A stretch of DNA of 64,000 nt, from the NCBI GenBank assembly GCA_951812665.1, contig CATOST010000032.1:186001-250000 (forward strand), written 5' to 3'. Shown piece by piece: positions 8,200 to 15,894 of the stretch (within the stretch, counting starts at the first letter, position 1; each line of letters opens with the position of its first letter). The notes beneath the pieces are model-generated. The model was not told the DNA's origin and did no database searches. It saw only the letters and a list, made by a program, of their open reading frames with translations. Source of the DNA: an uncultured Acidobacteriota bacterium (lineage in GTDB: Bacteria; Acidobacteriota; UBA6911; RPQK01; JAJDTT01). Position numbers and translations under genes: made by a program.

Positions 8200-9786
8200 A
8201 TGAAGAAGCCGCGCATCTACTTCTACAACGACGGCCGCCATCCGTTGATCTACATGTACGAGCCTCCCATGCAGAAGGAGGAGTACGAAGCCGCGGTGGA
8301 CGAGTTGTTGGGAACTCCCGTCGAAGGACTGGTCTTCGCTCTGGGCGAGGGGCGCACCATGCTCCATGACACCAAGGCCGGCGAGCTCTGGGGGCACAAC
8401 GTGGACAAGTGGCCCCACTTGATCTGGCGGCGGGCGCATCAGAACGCTCGCATGATGATCGATGCCGGGAACGATCCGCTGCGAGTCGTCGCCGACCGGG
8501 CTCGCGACGAGAACATCCGCTTCTATCCCTCCCTCAACGTCCAGTGGCCGGCCGTCAAACGGGGCGAGGGGACCGTCTGGGTCCGGGTCTCCGACTTCCG
8601 CTGGAACCACAAACACCTGGAAATCGGCGCCGAGGGGGACGTGGACCCCGAGTATCCCGGCTTCGGATGTCTGGATTTTCGACATCGGGAAGCACGGGAC
8701 GAACGCTTCGCCATCGTGGAGGAGACGGTCCGGCGATACCCGGTGGACGGCTTCGAACTCAACCTGAACGGTTTCCCCTATTTCTTCGCTCCTCACCGCA
8801 TAGAAGAGGGGCGTCCCGTCCTTACCGAGTGGGTGAAGCGCGTCTCGGAGACGGTCCGAGGCAGCGGCGCCGACCGCGAACTGCTGGTGCGGGTGGCCAC
8901 CAACCTGGCCGGCAGCTACTCGCTGGGAATGGACGTTGTGGAGTGGATTCGCCAAGGCCTGGTGGATGTCCTGGTGGTTCAGGACCGGCCGGGCGTGGTC
9001 AACCAGATGGCTGATTTCCGTCCCCTGGTGAAGGCGGCTCGAGGAACAGGCACGCGGATCGTGGCGGCGATCCAGAGCAGGGTGAACACTGATCGGCTGG
9101 ACGTGGAAACCATCGAGATGCTCCGGGCCACCGCCTGCAACTACTGGGCTCAAGGCATCGACGGGATGGTCCTGGATCGGGGCTGGTTTCTGGACTGGCC
9201 CTACGAAGCCCCTTTCTACCAGAAGCTCCGGGAGTTGCCCTATCCACGCGTGATGGAAACCCGGGACAAGCATTACCACCTGCTGACCCAGCCGGACCGG
9301 GGGGCCGAAGAGACGGTCCTTCATACGCGGGCTCCGCTTCCGGCCAAACTGGAGGAGGGCCGGCCGGTCCACCTGGATTTCACCATCAGCGACAATCTGC
9401 CCCGTTGGGATTCGGTGGGACGGGTTCATCGGGTCCTGCTGAGGATTCGGGTGAGGCAGACGACGGAGTTGGATCGCTTGCGGTTTCGACTCAATGGAAG
9501 GGAACTTCCCGCCAAATCGCTCCGGAAGATCAATCATATGTACAAGATGCACGCCCCGCGCAAACGGATCTCAGGCTATTGGTTCGTCTACACGCTGGAG
9601 CGCGAGCATTGGCCGCGGCGGGGCGCCAACCGAATGGAGATCACTCTGCTGAAGCGGGACCCGGAGGTGACAAAACCGATCACCGTTCGCGATTTGGAGT
9701 TGGAGACACGGTACCTGATGGGACAGAACTTCCACCGGGAATACGTGGATCCGGACCTGGGGCCATACGAATTCTCCACCGCCTGA
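8200..9786 (+). CDS. TIM-barrel hydrolase-like protein (paralogue 3), no export signal
   Basis: This 528-residue protein lacks a leader and starts directly at 'MKKPRIYFYNDGRHP', so unlike its paralogues it is probably cytoplasmic. It is alignable over its full length with the gene at 4543. It shares the 'YPVDGFELNLNG', 'ACNYWAQGIDGMVLD' and 'LRKINHMYKMHAP' segments. The 22-bp gap after the SMP-30 gene indicates the same operon. The different predicted location suggests outside and inside steps on the same kind of substrate. The enzyme activity is not known. Confidence 0.65.
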   Translation: MKKPRIYFYNDGRHPLIYMYEPPMQKEEYEAAVDELLGTPVEGLVFALGEGRTMLHDTKAGELWGHNVDKWPHLIWRRAHQNARMMIDAGNDPLRVVADRARDENIRFYPSLNVQWPAVKRGEGTVWVRVSDFRWNHKHLEIGAEGDVDPEYPGFGCLDFRHREARDERFAIVEETVRRYPVDGFELNLNGFPYFFAPHRIEEGRPVLTEWVKRVSETVRGSGADRELLVRVATNLAGSYSLGMDVVEWIRQGLVDVLVVQDRPGVVNQMADFRPLVKAARGTGTRIVAAIQSRVNTDRLDVETIEMLRATACNYWAQGIDGMVLDRGWFLDWPYEAPFYQKLRELPYPRVMETRDKHYHLLTQPDRGAEETVLHTRAPLPAKLEEGRPVHLDFTISDNLPRWDSVGRVHRVLLRIRVRQTTELDRLRFRLNGRELPAKSLRKINHMYKMHAPRKRISGYWFVYTLEREHWPRRGANRMEITLLKRDPEVTKPITVRDLELETRYLMGQNFHREYVDPDLGPYEFSTA

Positions 9787-9807
9787 CGGGCGGGAGGGGA
9801 CATGGAG

Positions 9808-9846
9808 GGGCGACATCCTTGTCGCCCGCCCGGAAGGGCGGTTTCT
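9808..9846. terminator. Tandem hairpins between convergent genes
   Basis: A perfect 8-bp stem (9808-9815 with 9820-9827, 4-base loop) is followed by a second 6-bp GC stem (9826-9831 with 9836-9841, GGAA loop) and a TTTCT run. This lies 20-60 bp after the operon's last stop and before the convergent bicupin gene. The first hairpin also resembles the GGGGCAACC-type palindrome at 52351-52406. Confidence 0.55.
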
Positions 9847-9951
9847 AGTCGCCCATTCTTTCTTTTCTCGGTTCTTTCCTGCCTCAGGTTTTTTGGGAGG
9901 TCGGCTACGGGGCAGCTGGAAACCGCCGCTCCGCGACCGGTGGGACCGCCT

Positions 9952-10839
9952 CTATTTTGTCTCTACCCCGACCGTGTCCAGCTTGTCCTTTTCCCGGGCG
10001 ACGCCGATGATCATCAGTTCCAGGGAAGAATCCCGGTCGCTGGCGATCGAATGGGCTTCTCCCAGAAGGACCGGAACGGCGTCTCCCTCGGATACTGGAG
10101 CGGTCTCTTTCCGATCGCCCGCACCGAGGCGGAAAGTTCCCGACCCGTTCATCACGTAGAACACTTCTTCCACGCCCTGGTGCCGGTGTTTCCCCAGCGA
10201 GGTTCCCGGGGGAAGAAGCAGGTGGTCCACGTAGGCCCAATTGGTTCGGAACACCTCCGGTGAGAGCGCCCGGCGATAGAGGACGTTTCCGGTCCCCCCG
10301 TGGAGTCCTTCCCTGGGCTTGAGCAGGCGGCGGTCCAGCCGCATGGTCATGAAAACGGGTACCGGGTCTTTGGGAACGCCGACCCGGTCGTCCCCCAGGT
10401 CGAAGGCGTCATATTTGCGCTTGACTGTGGAGACGGCGATGTTCATCCACTGGGTAGGCCGGTCCGTGGGGTTGTAGATGCCGTGGGAACTCCCCTGCCG
10501 GCAGGGCGCTCCGGCCGGACCCTGAACCGTGGAGGTCCTCCCGTCGATGGTGAACTCGGCCTCGTTGTCGAAGATGACGTACATCTCCTCCATCCGGTTG
10601 TGGAAATGGTGGCCGATGCCTCCCCCGGGATGCAGCACTCCCCGGTGGACGAACAGGAGGTTCGTGGTCAGGGCGTCCCGTCCCAGGAGGGTCATGTAGG
10701 CCATCTCACCGGCGCCGCCATGGACGGCCTGTATCGTCCGCAAGGCCTCGGGCGTGGTGTGTCCGATCCGTTCCGCAAGGGGCTTCTTTTGGGCCGTGGC
10801 CGGAGTGAAGAACAGAAATAGAAGGGGAAGTACTCTCAT
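9952..10839 (-). CDS. Secreted bicupin protein
   Basis: The 295-residue protein has a signal peptide (MRVLPLLFLFFTPATA). Two cupin folds follow. The first has 'GGIGHHFHNRMEEMYVIF' at about residues 73-90, and the second 'PGTSLGKHRHQGVEEVFYVM' at about 200-220. Each offers the His-x-His...Glu metal-binding set. Such proteins are often quercetinase- or pirin-like dioxygenases or sugar-binding proteins; the activity cannot be told. It converges on the large catabolic operon and stands alone, with a 105-bp gap to the next minus-strand gene that holds nothing recognisable. Confidence 0.75.
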   Translation of the reverse strand: MRVLPLLFLFFTPATAQKKPLAERIGHTTPEALRTIQAVHGGAGEMAYMTLLGRDALTTNLLFVHRGVLHPGGGIGHHFHNRMEEMYVIFDNEAEFTIDGRTSTVQGPAGAPCRQGSSHGIYNPTDRPTQWMNIAVSTVKRKYDAFDLGDDRVGVPKDPVPVFMTMRLDRRLLKPREGLHGGTGNVLYRRALSPEVFRTNWAYVDHLLLPPGTSLGKHRHQGVEEVFYVMNGSGTFRLGAGDRKETAPVSEGDAVPVLLGEAHSIASDRDSSLELMIIGVAREKDKLDTVGVETK

Positions 10840-10944
10840 GCTGGGATCCTCTCGAATGGGTGCAGTCTGCTGAAATCGGTTGTAGGACGCCGAATCTCAA
10901 GCGGGACATGGATCGCCCGAACGCCCACCGGAGACCCGGCGGAA

Positions 10945-11451
10945 TCACCAGCCGCGGCGGTTTCCCTCCAGAATGATTCGGCGGTAGACGGCGGGGGGCA
11001 GCTGAAAGTCGTGAAACACCTTCAGCTTGTAGCGATCGTTCAATAGATTCTTGAGCCGGATGTTCCGTTTCAGGTTCCTTCCCGGCGGCCGGGTGCGGTC
11101 GGCCTCGTCCCGGGCCCTCTGCTGAGCCCCCTGCCAAGCCTGGAAGATATCTCGGCGAACCGAACTGTCCTGGGGGAGCTCCGCGACGAAAGCGACGGGC
11201 CGCGCCACCGACTTGTGGACATAGCGGGTCGCCGCGGAGAAGAGATGGATGGCGTACCAGTTGCCCTTTTCGTCCTCCAATTGGAAGACGTCGTTCCGCG
11301 CTGCCTTGGCTACAATACCGGCGCCCCGCCGGGGGGCGTTGCGGATATTGGCCACCCGGGTTCTGATCTCGACGTAGTGGGCCGCACTCAGCAGCGGTCC
11401 ACTCAGCAGCAGCAGGATCAATCCGAGGCAAACCGCCGGCACGGGTCTCAT
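10945..11451 (-). CDS. Secreted SH3-domain protein
   Basis: The 168-residue protein has a signal peptide (VCLGLILLLLSGPLLSAA). It then carries one bacterial SH3-like domain at about residues 28-82 ('IRTRVANIRNAPRRGAGIV...GNWYAIHLFSAATRYVHKSV'). The remainder is basic and of unknown fold. Bacterial SH3 domains usually bind peptidoglycan or proteins in the periplasm. It lies 7 bp downstream of the small basic gene at 11459, so the two are probably cotranscribed. Confidence 0.7.
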   Translation of the reverse strand: MRPVPAVCLGLILLLLSGPLLSAAHYVEIRTRVANIRNAPRRGAGIVAKAARNDVFQLEDEKGNWYAIHLFSAATRYVHKSVARPVAFVAELPQDSSVRRDIFQAWQGAQQRARDEADRTRPPGRNLKRNIRLKNLLNDRYKLKVFHDFQLPPAVYRRIILEGNRRGW

Positions 11452-11458
11452 TCGCCCG

Positions 11459-11779
11459 CTACTTTCCGGGCCGGGAGTTGATGTCGGCAGGGGCGGAATC
11501 GGACTCTTGGGACTCGGCGGACGGTTTTCTGATTCGAGGTCTCATATGGGTCCCGGACCCCGGACCCATGGGCTTGAGATTCCGCACTTCGTGATAATGG
11601 AAGCCGATGGTTTCCGGCTCGGCCTCCTCGAACTCGGGGTCCTCGGCGAAATCGTAGCGTTCCACTGGAGCCATGCCCTTCTTCCGCTCGAAACGCCGCT
11701 GGCGCTTCAGGCTGGCCTTCTCCATTCTGCGCAATTCCTTTTGCCGTTTGAGGTAGGATTGTCGGGATTTCCTGGCCAT
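11459..11779 (-). CDS. Small highly basic conserved protein
   Basis: The start at 11779 is chosen because GGAGG lies just upstream and the sequence then begins 'MARKSRQSYLKRQKELRRM', a strongly helical Arg/Lys-rich N-terminus. An open frame continues upstream but without such signals. The 106-residue product has no membrane segment; the C-terminal half is acidic, then Ser/Pro-rich. Short proteins with a MARKxxQ(S/T)xxKRQKE start occur in several phyla without known function, and a nucleic-acid-associated role is only a guess. Confidence 0.6.
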   Translation of the reverse strand: MARKSRQSYLKRQKELRRMEKASLKRQRRFERKKGMAPVERYDFAEDPEFEEAEPETIGFHYHEVRNLKPMGPGSGTHMRPRIRKPSAESQESDSAPADINSRPGK

Positions 11780-12020
11780 ACGGAGGACCTCCGGGGGATT
11801 GGACAACAGTGGTTTCGGGAGTTCCGCCCGGGAAAAACCAACTCTACATGGAACGGGGAGAATTTTCCAGCCGGCGACGTCGACCGCCGGCCAAGTCCCG
11901 AAGTGCATTCTTCGGATCTTTCCTGAAATCGGTCCCACCCCCGCTGAGACGCACCCGAAAGACACGTCAATCCCCAGGTGTCCGCCCTTTTCGTAGAGAT
12001 CCTTTTCGAGGACCGCCAAG

Positions 12021-12046
12021 TGTGATAGTCACATCATGACGTCACA
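12021..12046. promoter_or_regulatory. Possible operator: TGTGA-TAG-TCACA next to TGACGTCA
   Basis: A perfect interrupted palindrome (12021-12033) is followed within 4 bases by a second palindrome TGACGTCA (12037-12044), with the TCACA half repeated. It is 70-95 bp upstream of the PQQ dehydrogenase start. The rest of the 336-bp gap 11780-12115 holds no gene that I can support. The regulator is unknown; the spacing does not match a standard CRP site. Confidence 0.35.
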
Positions 12047-12115
12047 CATCCGGCGACTTCTCCCGGCCACCAGCAACTTGATGGCCGCGAGGCCTACCAG
12101 AGAAGGGACAGTGGA

Positions 12116-14311
12116 TTGACACATTCTCGTTCCGTACGAGTCGGCAGGGGCCTTGGACCATTGAACCGGAGGCGGGTTTTCTTGTCTCTCCTGTTTCTCG
12201 TCCTGGCGTTTTCGGGATTCTCCCAAGCTCAGGAACGAAGTGTTCCCGAGCGTGGATACAGGGATTGGCGGGTGTACGGGGGCACCACCGAGAGCATTCG
12301 CTACTCGGCTCTGACCCAGATCCACCGTGAGAACGTTCAACGGCTCGAGTTAGCCTGGAAGCACGACACCGGCGATGCCTACGAAGACTCGGAGATGCCC
12401 TGCAATCCCATTGTCATCGACGATGTTCTCTATGCCGTGACGCCGACGCTACGGATCTTTGCGCTGGAGGCAGCCACCGGCAAGTTGTTCTGGCGAGTCG
12501 AACTTCCAGGGAAATTCACGCGCGCGCAACGGCGAAGCCGCGGAGTCGTCTGGTGGGGAGATGAGCGGGAACAGCGCATCTTCGCCACCAAGGGGCCCTA
12601 CCTCTACGCCCTGAACGCCCGCAACGGCCGGCTGATTCCGGGCTTCGGCGACTCCGGGCGAGTCGATCTGAGAGTCGGCTTGGGACGTCCGCTCGAGACT
12701 CTTCGAATCTGGGCCAGGACGCCCGGTGTGATCTACCGGGACCTCCTGATCCAGGGCAGCGTGATGAGCGAGGGCCTGCCTGCTCCGCCCGGAGACGTGC
12801 GTGCCTACGACGTGCGTTCCGGCGAGCTCCGCTGGTCTTTTCACACCATTCCCCGTCCGGGAGAGCCGGGTCACGAGACTTGGCCGGAGCAGGCCTGGAA
12901 ATATGCCGGAGCCGCCAACAGCTGGGCGGGCATGAGCGTGGACCTGCAGCGGGGGCTGGTCTTCATACCCACGGGGTCCGCATCCTTCGACTTCTATGGG
13001 GCCAATCGCCACGGAGATAATCTTTTTGCCAATTCACTGATTGCACTGCGGGCCGCAACCGGGGAGCGCGTCTGGCATTTTCAGATGGTCCGGCACGATC
13101 TCTGGGACCGGGATCTTCCGGCGCAGCCCTCGCTGGTCACGGTGAAGCGCGACGGGCGGCTGGTGGATGCCGTGGCCCAGACCACGAAGTCGGGCCACGT
13201 TTTCGTATTCGACCGGGATCGGGGCACTCCCCTGTTCCCCATCGAGTACCGGCCGACGCCGGACACCGACGTCGAAGGAGAACGGGTCGTCTCCAGCCAG
13301 CCATTCCCCCTGAAACCGCCCCCGTTTGCCCGGCAGCGGCTGACGGAGCAGATGGTCACGCGCCGCACTCCGGAGGCGCACAAAGCTGTCCTGGAGCGGC
13401 TCAGGAACCTCCGCAACGAAGGACCCTTTACGCCTCCCAGTCTCCAGGGAACGGTGATCTTCCCCGGGTTCGACGGTGGAGCGAACTGGGGCGGAGCCGC
13501 CTTCGATCCCGAGACCGGACTGCTGTACGTCAATGCCAACGAAATGGCGTGGATCCTGCGGTTGGTGGAGACGTCCCGTCCCGAGCAACCGTTCGGCGGC
13601 CGGCAACTGTACCTGGATCGTTGCTCCGGGTGTCACCGGGAAGATCTCCGGGGGACTCCACCCGAGTTCCCGTCTCTCGCCCACCTGAGGGATCGTTCGA
13701 CGGAGGCGGAGGTCGTCCGCATGATCCGCGAGGGCGGAGGCCGGATGCCGGGTTTTCATCAGTTGGAGCAGGATGAGCTTCGGGCGGTGGCGCTCTATCT
13801 CTTGAAGGGCGAGGATACTCCTCTGAGCAGAAAGGGAAGGAAGGCCCGGGACCCGATCCTCCGTTACCGGCACGACGGATACATCAAGCTATTGGACCCG
13901 GACGGATATCCGGGTGTCCAGCCCCCTTGGGGCACACTGGCGGCCATCGATCTGGACCAGGGAGAAATCGCCTGGCAGATCCCCTTGGGAGAGTTTCCGG
14001 AATTGGCCGCGCAGGGGTTTCGGAACACGGGGACCGAGAACTACGGCGGCCCGGTGGTCACCGCCGGAGGCCTCGTCTTCATCGGGGCCACCAACCATGA
14101 CAGCAAGTTCCGTGCCTTCGACAAGGCCACGGGCCGCCTGCTGTGGGAGGCCGGTCTTCCGGCGGGAGGGAACGCCACTCCTGCCGTTTATCAGGTCGGC
14201 GGGCGCCAGTTCGTGGTCATTGCCGCCGGAGGCGGTAAATCGGGAGCGCCTTCTGGGGGCAGCTATTTGGCGTTTGCCTTGCCGGCCAGTGAAGTTGACA
14301 AAGCCCCCTGA
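12116..14311 (+). CDS. PQQ-dependent dehydrogenase with inserted cytochrome c domain
   Basis: The 731-residue protein starts at TTG 12116, after GAAGGGA, and has a signal peptide (VFLSLLFLVLAFSGFSQAQ). It then shows quinoprotein propeller motifs of the glucose/alcohol dehydrogenase group: 'DWRVYGGTTESIRYSALTQI' at about residue 45, 'HTIPRPGEPGHETWPEQAWK' at about 245, and 'TGLLYVNANEMAW'. A c-type haem motif CSGCH at about 503, with a distal Met in 'GGRMPGF', lies inside the propeller, before the final blades ('GTENYGGPVVTAGGLVFIGA'). It should oxidise a sugar or alcohol in the periplasm and pass electrons through the haem. The substrate is unknown. Confidence 0.85.
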   Translation: MTHSRSVRVGRGLGPLNRRRVFLSLLFLVLAFSGFSQAQERSVPERGYRDWRVYGGTTESIRYSALTQIHRENVQRLELAWKHDTGDAYEDSEMPCNPIVIDDVLYAVTPTLRIFALEAATGKLFWRVELPGKFTRAQRRSRGVVWWGDEREQRIFATKGPYLYALNARNGRLIPGFGDSGRVDLRVGLGRPLETLRIWARTPGVIYRDLLIQGSVMSEGLPAPPGDVRAYDVRSGELRWSFHTIPRPGEPGHETWPEQAWKYAGAANSWAGMSVDLQRGLVFIPTGSASFDFYGANRHGDNLFANSLIALRAATGERVWHFQMVRHDLWDRDLPAQPSLVTVKRDGRLVDAVAQTTKSGHVFVFDRDRGTPLFPIEYRPTPDTDVEGERVVSSQPFPLKPPPFARQRLTEQMVTRRTPEAHKAVLERLRNLRNEGPFTPPSLQGTVIFPGFDGGANWGGAAFDPETGLLYVNANEMAWILRLVETSRPEQPFGGRQLYLDRCSGCHREDLRGTPPEFPSLAHLRDRSTEAEVVRMIREGGGRMPGFHQLEQDELRAVALYLLKGEDTPLSRKGRKARDPILRYRHDGYIKLLDPDGYPGVQPPWGTLAAIDLDQGEIAWQIPLGEFPELAAQGFRNTGTENYGGPVVTAGGLVFIGATNHDSKFRAFDKATGRLLWEAGLPAGGNATPAVYQVGGRQFVVIAAGGGKSGAPSGGSYLAFALPASEVDKAP

Positions 14312-14403
14312 CCGGTAGATCGGCGACGGCTTCAGGTCTGATTCCGATCTGGACCGCTTCGCGGCATGCCTATCGGGTCGGTCCAGGGAGTCCCGAATTT
14401 CTA

Positions 14404-15567
14404 ATGCGGATATCCAGATCAATCATCATGTCGGCTCTGCTGCTGACCGTTTCTCAGGCGACGGCGGGAGAACTCATCCGTTATCCCATCGGCGGCAGTG
14501 GCATTCCCGGGGCGGTCCGTGTCGGAAGATCGGGTCTGGCTCACACTGGAATGCTCTGCGGGTCCCCGGCTGGACAAGAGGCGTCTGGTTTTTCCGAGAT
14601 CGTCGTACAGCTCAAAGCCATCGCCCGGCACTACGGAGCGACCCTTGGAGACGTAGCCAAATTGAATCTCTACGTCGCAGTCCCGAGTCGTGCCCTGATC
14701 CGGCGAATCGAAACTGAAATCGGGCAGGAGTGGCCGCGTGAAGCCTGCCCCGCCCTCACGCTGATTCCATCGCCGATTCCGGGGGATGCCGCGGCCGTCG
14801 CTGCGGACGCCGTCATCGCCGTTCCCACGGATGACGGTGCGGTGACCCGATTCTCCGGCCAGGCTGCCGTGATGCCGGCCGGCCGCGACATCCTTTATGT
14901 TTCCGGCCGTGCGGCTTCCGGTTCGCTTGTAGAGGCCACGTCGGAGACCATGAGGCAACTCTTCGATGTGCTGGCGCACGTGGGGAGCACCCAGGACGAC
15001 GTCGTGCAGGTCAAGGCGTTCATTCAGCCCATGTCCGATTGGGAGACCGTCCAACACGAAATCGACCTAGCCTTCGGCGCCGCCGCCTCGCCGCCGGTGG
15101 TCTACGTCGCGTGGACGTCCCCCTCGCGAGCCACCGAGATCGAGTTGATCGCGGCGGCGCCAGATCGGCAGGGAACGGGAGAAACCGTCAGCTACATCAA
15201 TCCTCCCGGTGACGAGGCGTCCCCCGTCTACAGTCGTGTGGCGCGAGTCCACGCCGACGAAGTGATCTACATCGGAGGCATCGTCGCCGGGAATGCGGCC
15301 ACGCCTGAAGGGGAAGTCCGCTCGGTCCTCGATGAGCTGCGGCGCCTTGCCGAGGCGGCCGGATCGAACCTCAGTCACCTGGCCAAGGCGACCTACTACG
15401 TCTTCGGCAGACCGGCGTCAGCCATGTTGAACAGGCTGCGGCCGGAGTACTATCCGCCCGCTCGTCCGCCGGCCGCGTCCAAGATCTCCGTGGCCACGAT
15501 CGGCGTCGCGGACCGCGATCTGCTGGTGGACATGGTCGCGGTGCCGACGGGTAGAGGGAAGAATTAA
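14404..15567 (+). CDS. Secreted protein with three RidA (YjgF)-like domains
   Basis: The 387-residue protein has a signal peptide (IIMSALLLTVSQATAGE). Three successive RidA-type units follow. The first has 'LGDVAKLNLYVA' (about 80-91), the second 'DDVVQVKAFIQPMSDW' (about 199-214) and the third 'SHLAKATYYVFGRPA' (about 323-337). RidA trimers deaminate reactive enamines and imines, so three domains on one chain could mimic the trimer. The family's key Arg in the substrate pocket cannot be confirmed by eye in each unit. Export of a RidA protein is unusual. It follows the PQQ dehydrogenase by 92 bp. Confidence 0.7.
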   Translation: MRISRSIIMSALLLTVSQATAGELIRYPIGGSGIPGAVRVGRSGLAHTGMLCGSPAGQEASGFSEIVVQLKAIARHYGATLGDVAKLNLYVAVPSRALIRRIETEIGQEWPREACPALTLIPSPIPGDAAAVAADAVIAVPTDDGAVTRFSGQAAVMPAGRDILYVSGRAASGSLVEATSETMRQLFDVLAHVGSTQDDVVQVKAFIQPMSDWETVQHEIDLAFGAAASPPVVYVAWTSPSRATEIELIAAAPDRQGTGETVSYINPPGDEASPVYSRVARVHADEVIYIGGIVAGNAATPEGEVRSVLDELRRLAEAAGSNLSHLAKATYYVFGRPASAMLNRLRPEYYPPARPPAASKISVATIGVADRDLLVDMVAVPTGRGKN

Positions 15568-15573
15568 GGCCGA

Positions 15574-15798
15574 TCAGTCGGCCGGTCGTCCGGAGGGATC
15601 GAGCGACCGGTAATCCCTCTCCCGGTTGGCCGCTTCGATGGAGGGGAAGTACTGAACACCTTTCGGTGCTACGGGTGGCGCCAAGCGGCGCGAGAACTCC
15701 CAAAGCCGCCTGATGCGTTGGGCGAGCCGAGGATGAGTCGAGTCGGTCCAAAGAGCCCGGGGCGCATCGTCATGGTTCTTGAACTTGGTTACAGGCAC
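15574..15798 (-). CDS. Small conserved hypothetical protein (74 aa)
   Basis: A GTG start at 15798 is preceded by GGAGG with ideal spacing. The frame encodes 'VPVTKFKNHDDAPRALW', then 'HPRLAQRIRRLWEFSRRLA' and 'GVQYFPSIEAANRERD'. I recall this 'KFxxxDEAxRALW...RIRRLWEF...GVxxFxSIEEANxER' pattern from small proteins scattered in many genomes, often near nucleotidyltransferase or toxin-antitoxin-type modules; their function is not known. It lies 6 bp from the convergent RidA gene. No partner gene is adjacent here, so it may be an orphan of such a module. Confidence 0.6.
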   Translation of the reverse strand: MPVTKFKNHDDAPRALWTDSTHPRLAQRIRRLWEFSRRLAPPVAPKGVQYFPSIEAANRERDYRSLDPSGRPAD

Positions 15799-15894
15799 TC
15801 TAGTCCTCCAACATGAACGTCCTGCGAAAAGAGTAGCATGACGAGCCTGTGGTAACCTGAGGTTCCCTCGGCTCAAACTTCCGGCAGGGTTCCG

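Noticed and set aside
12037-12044. TGACGTCA as a eukaryotic CRE-like site
   Set aside because: The sequence is bacterial; the motif is kept only as part of a possible bacterial operator.
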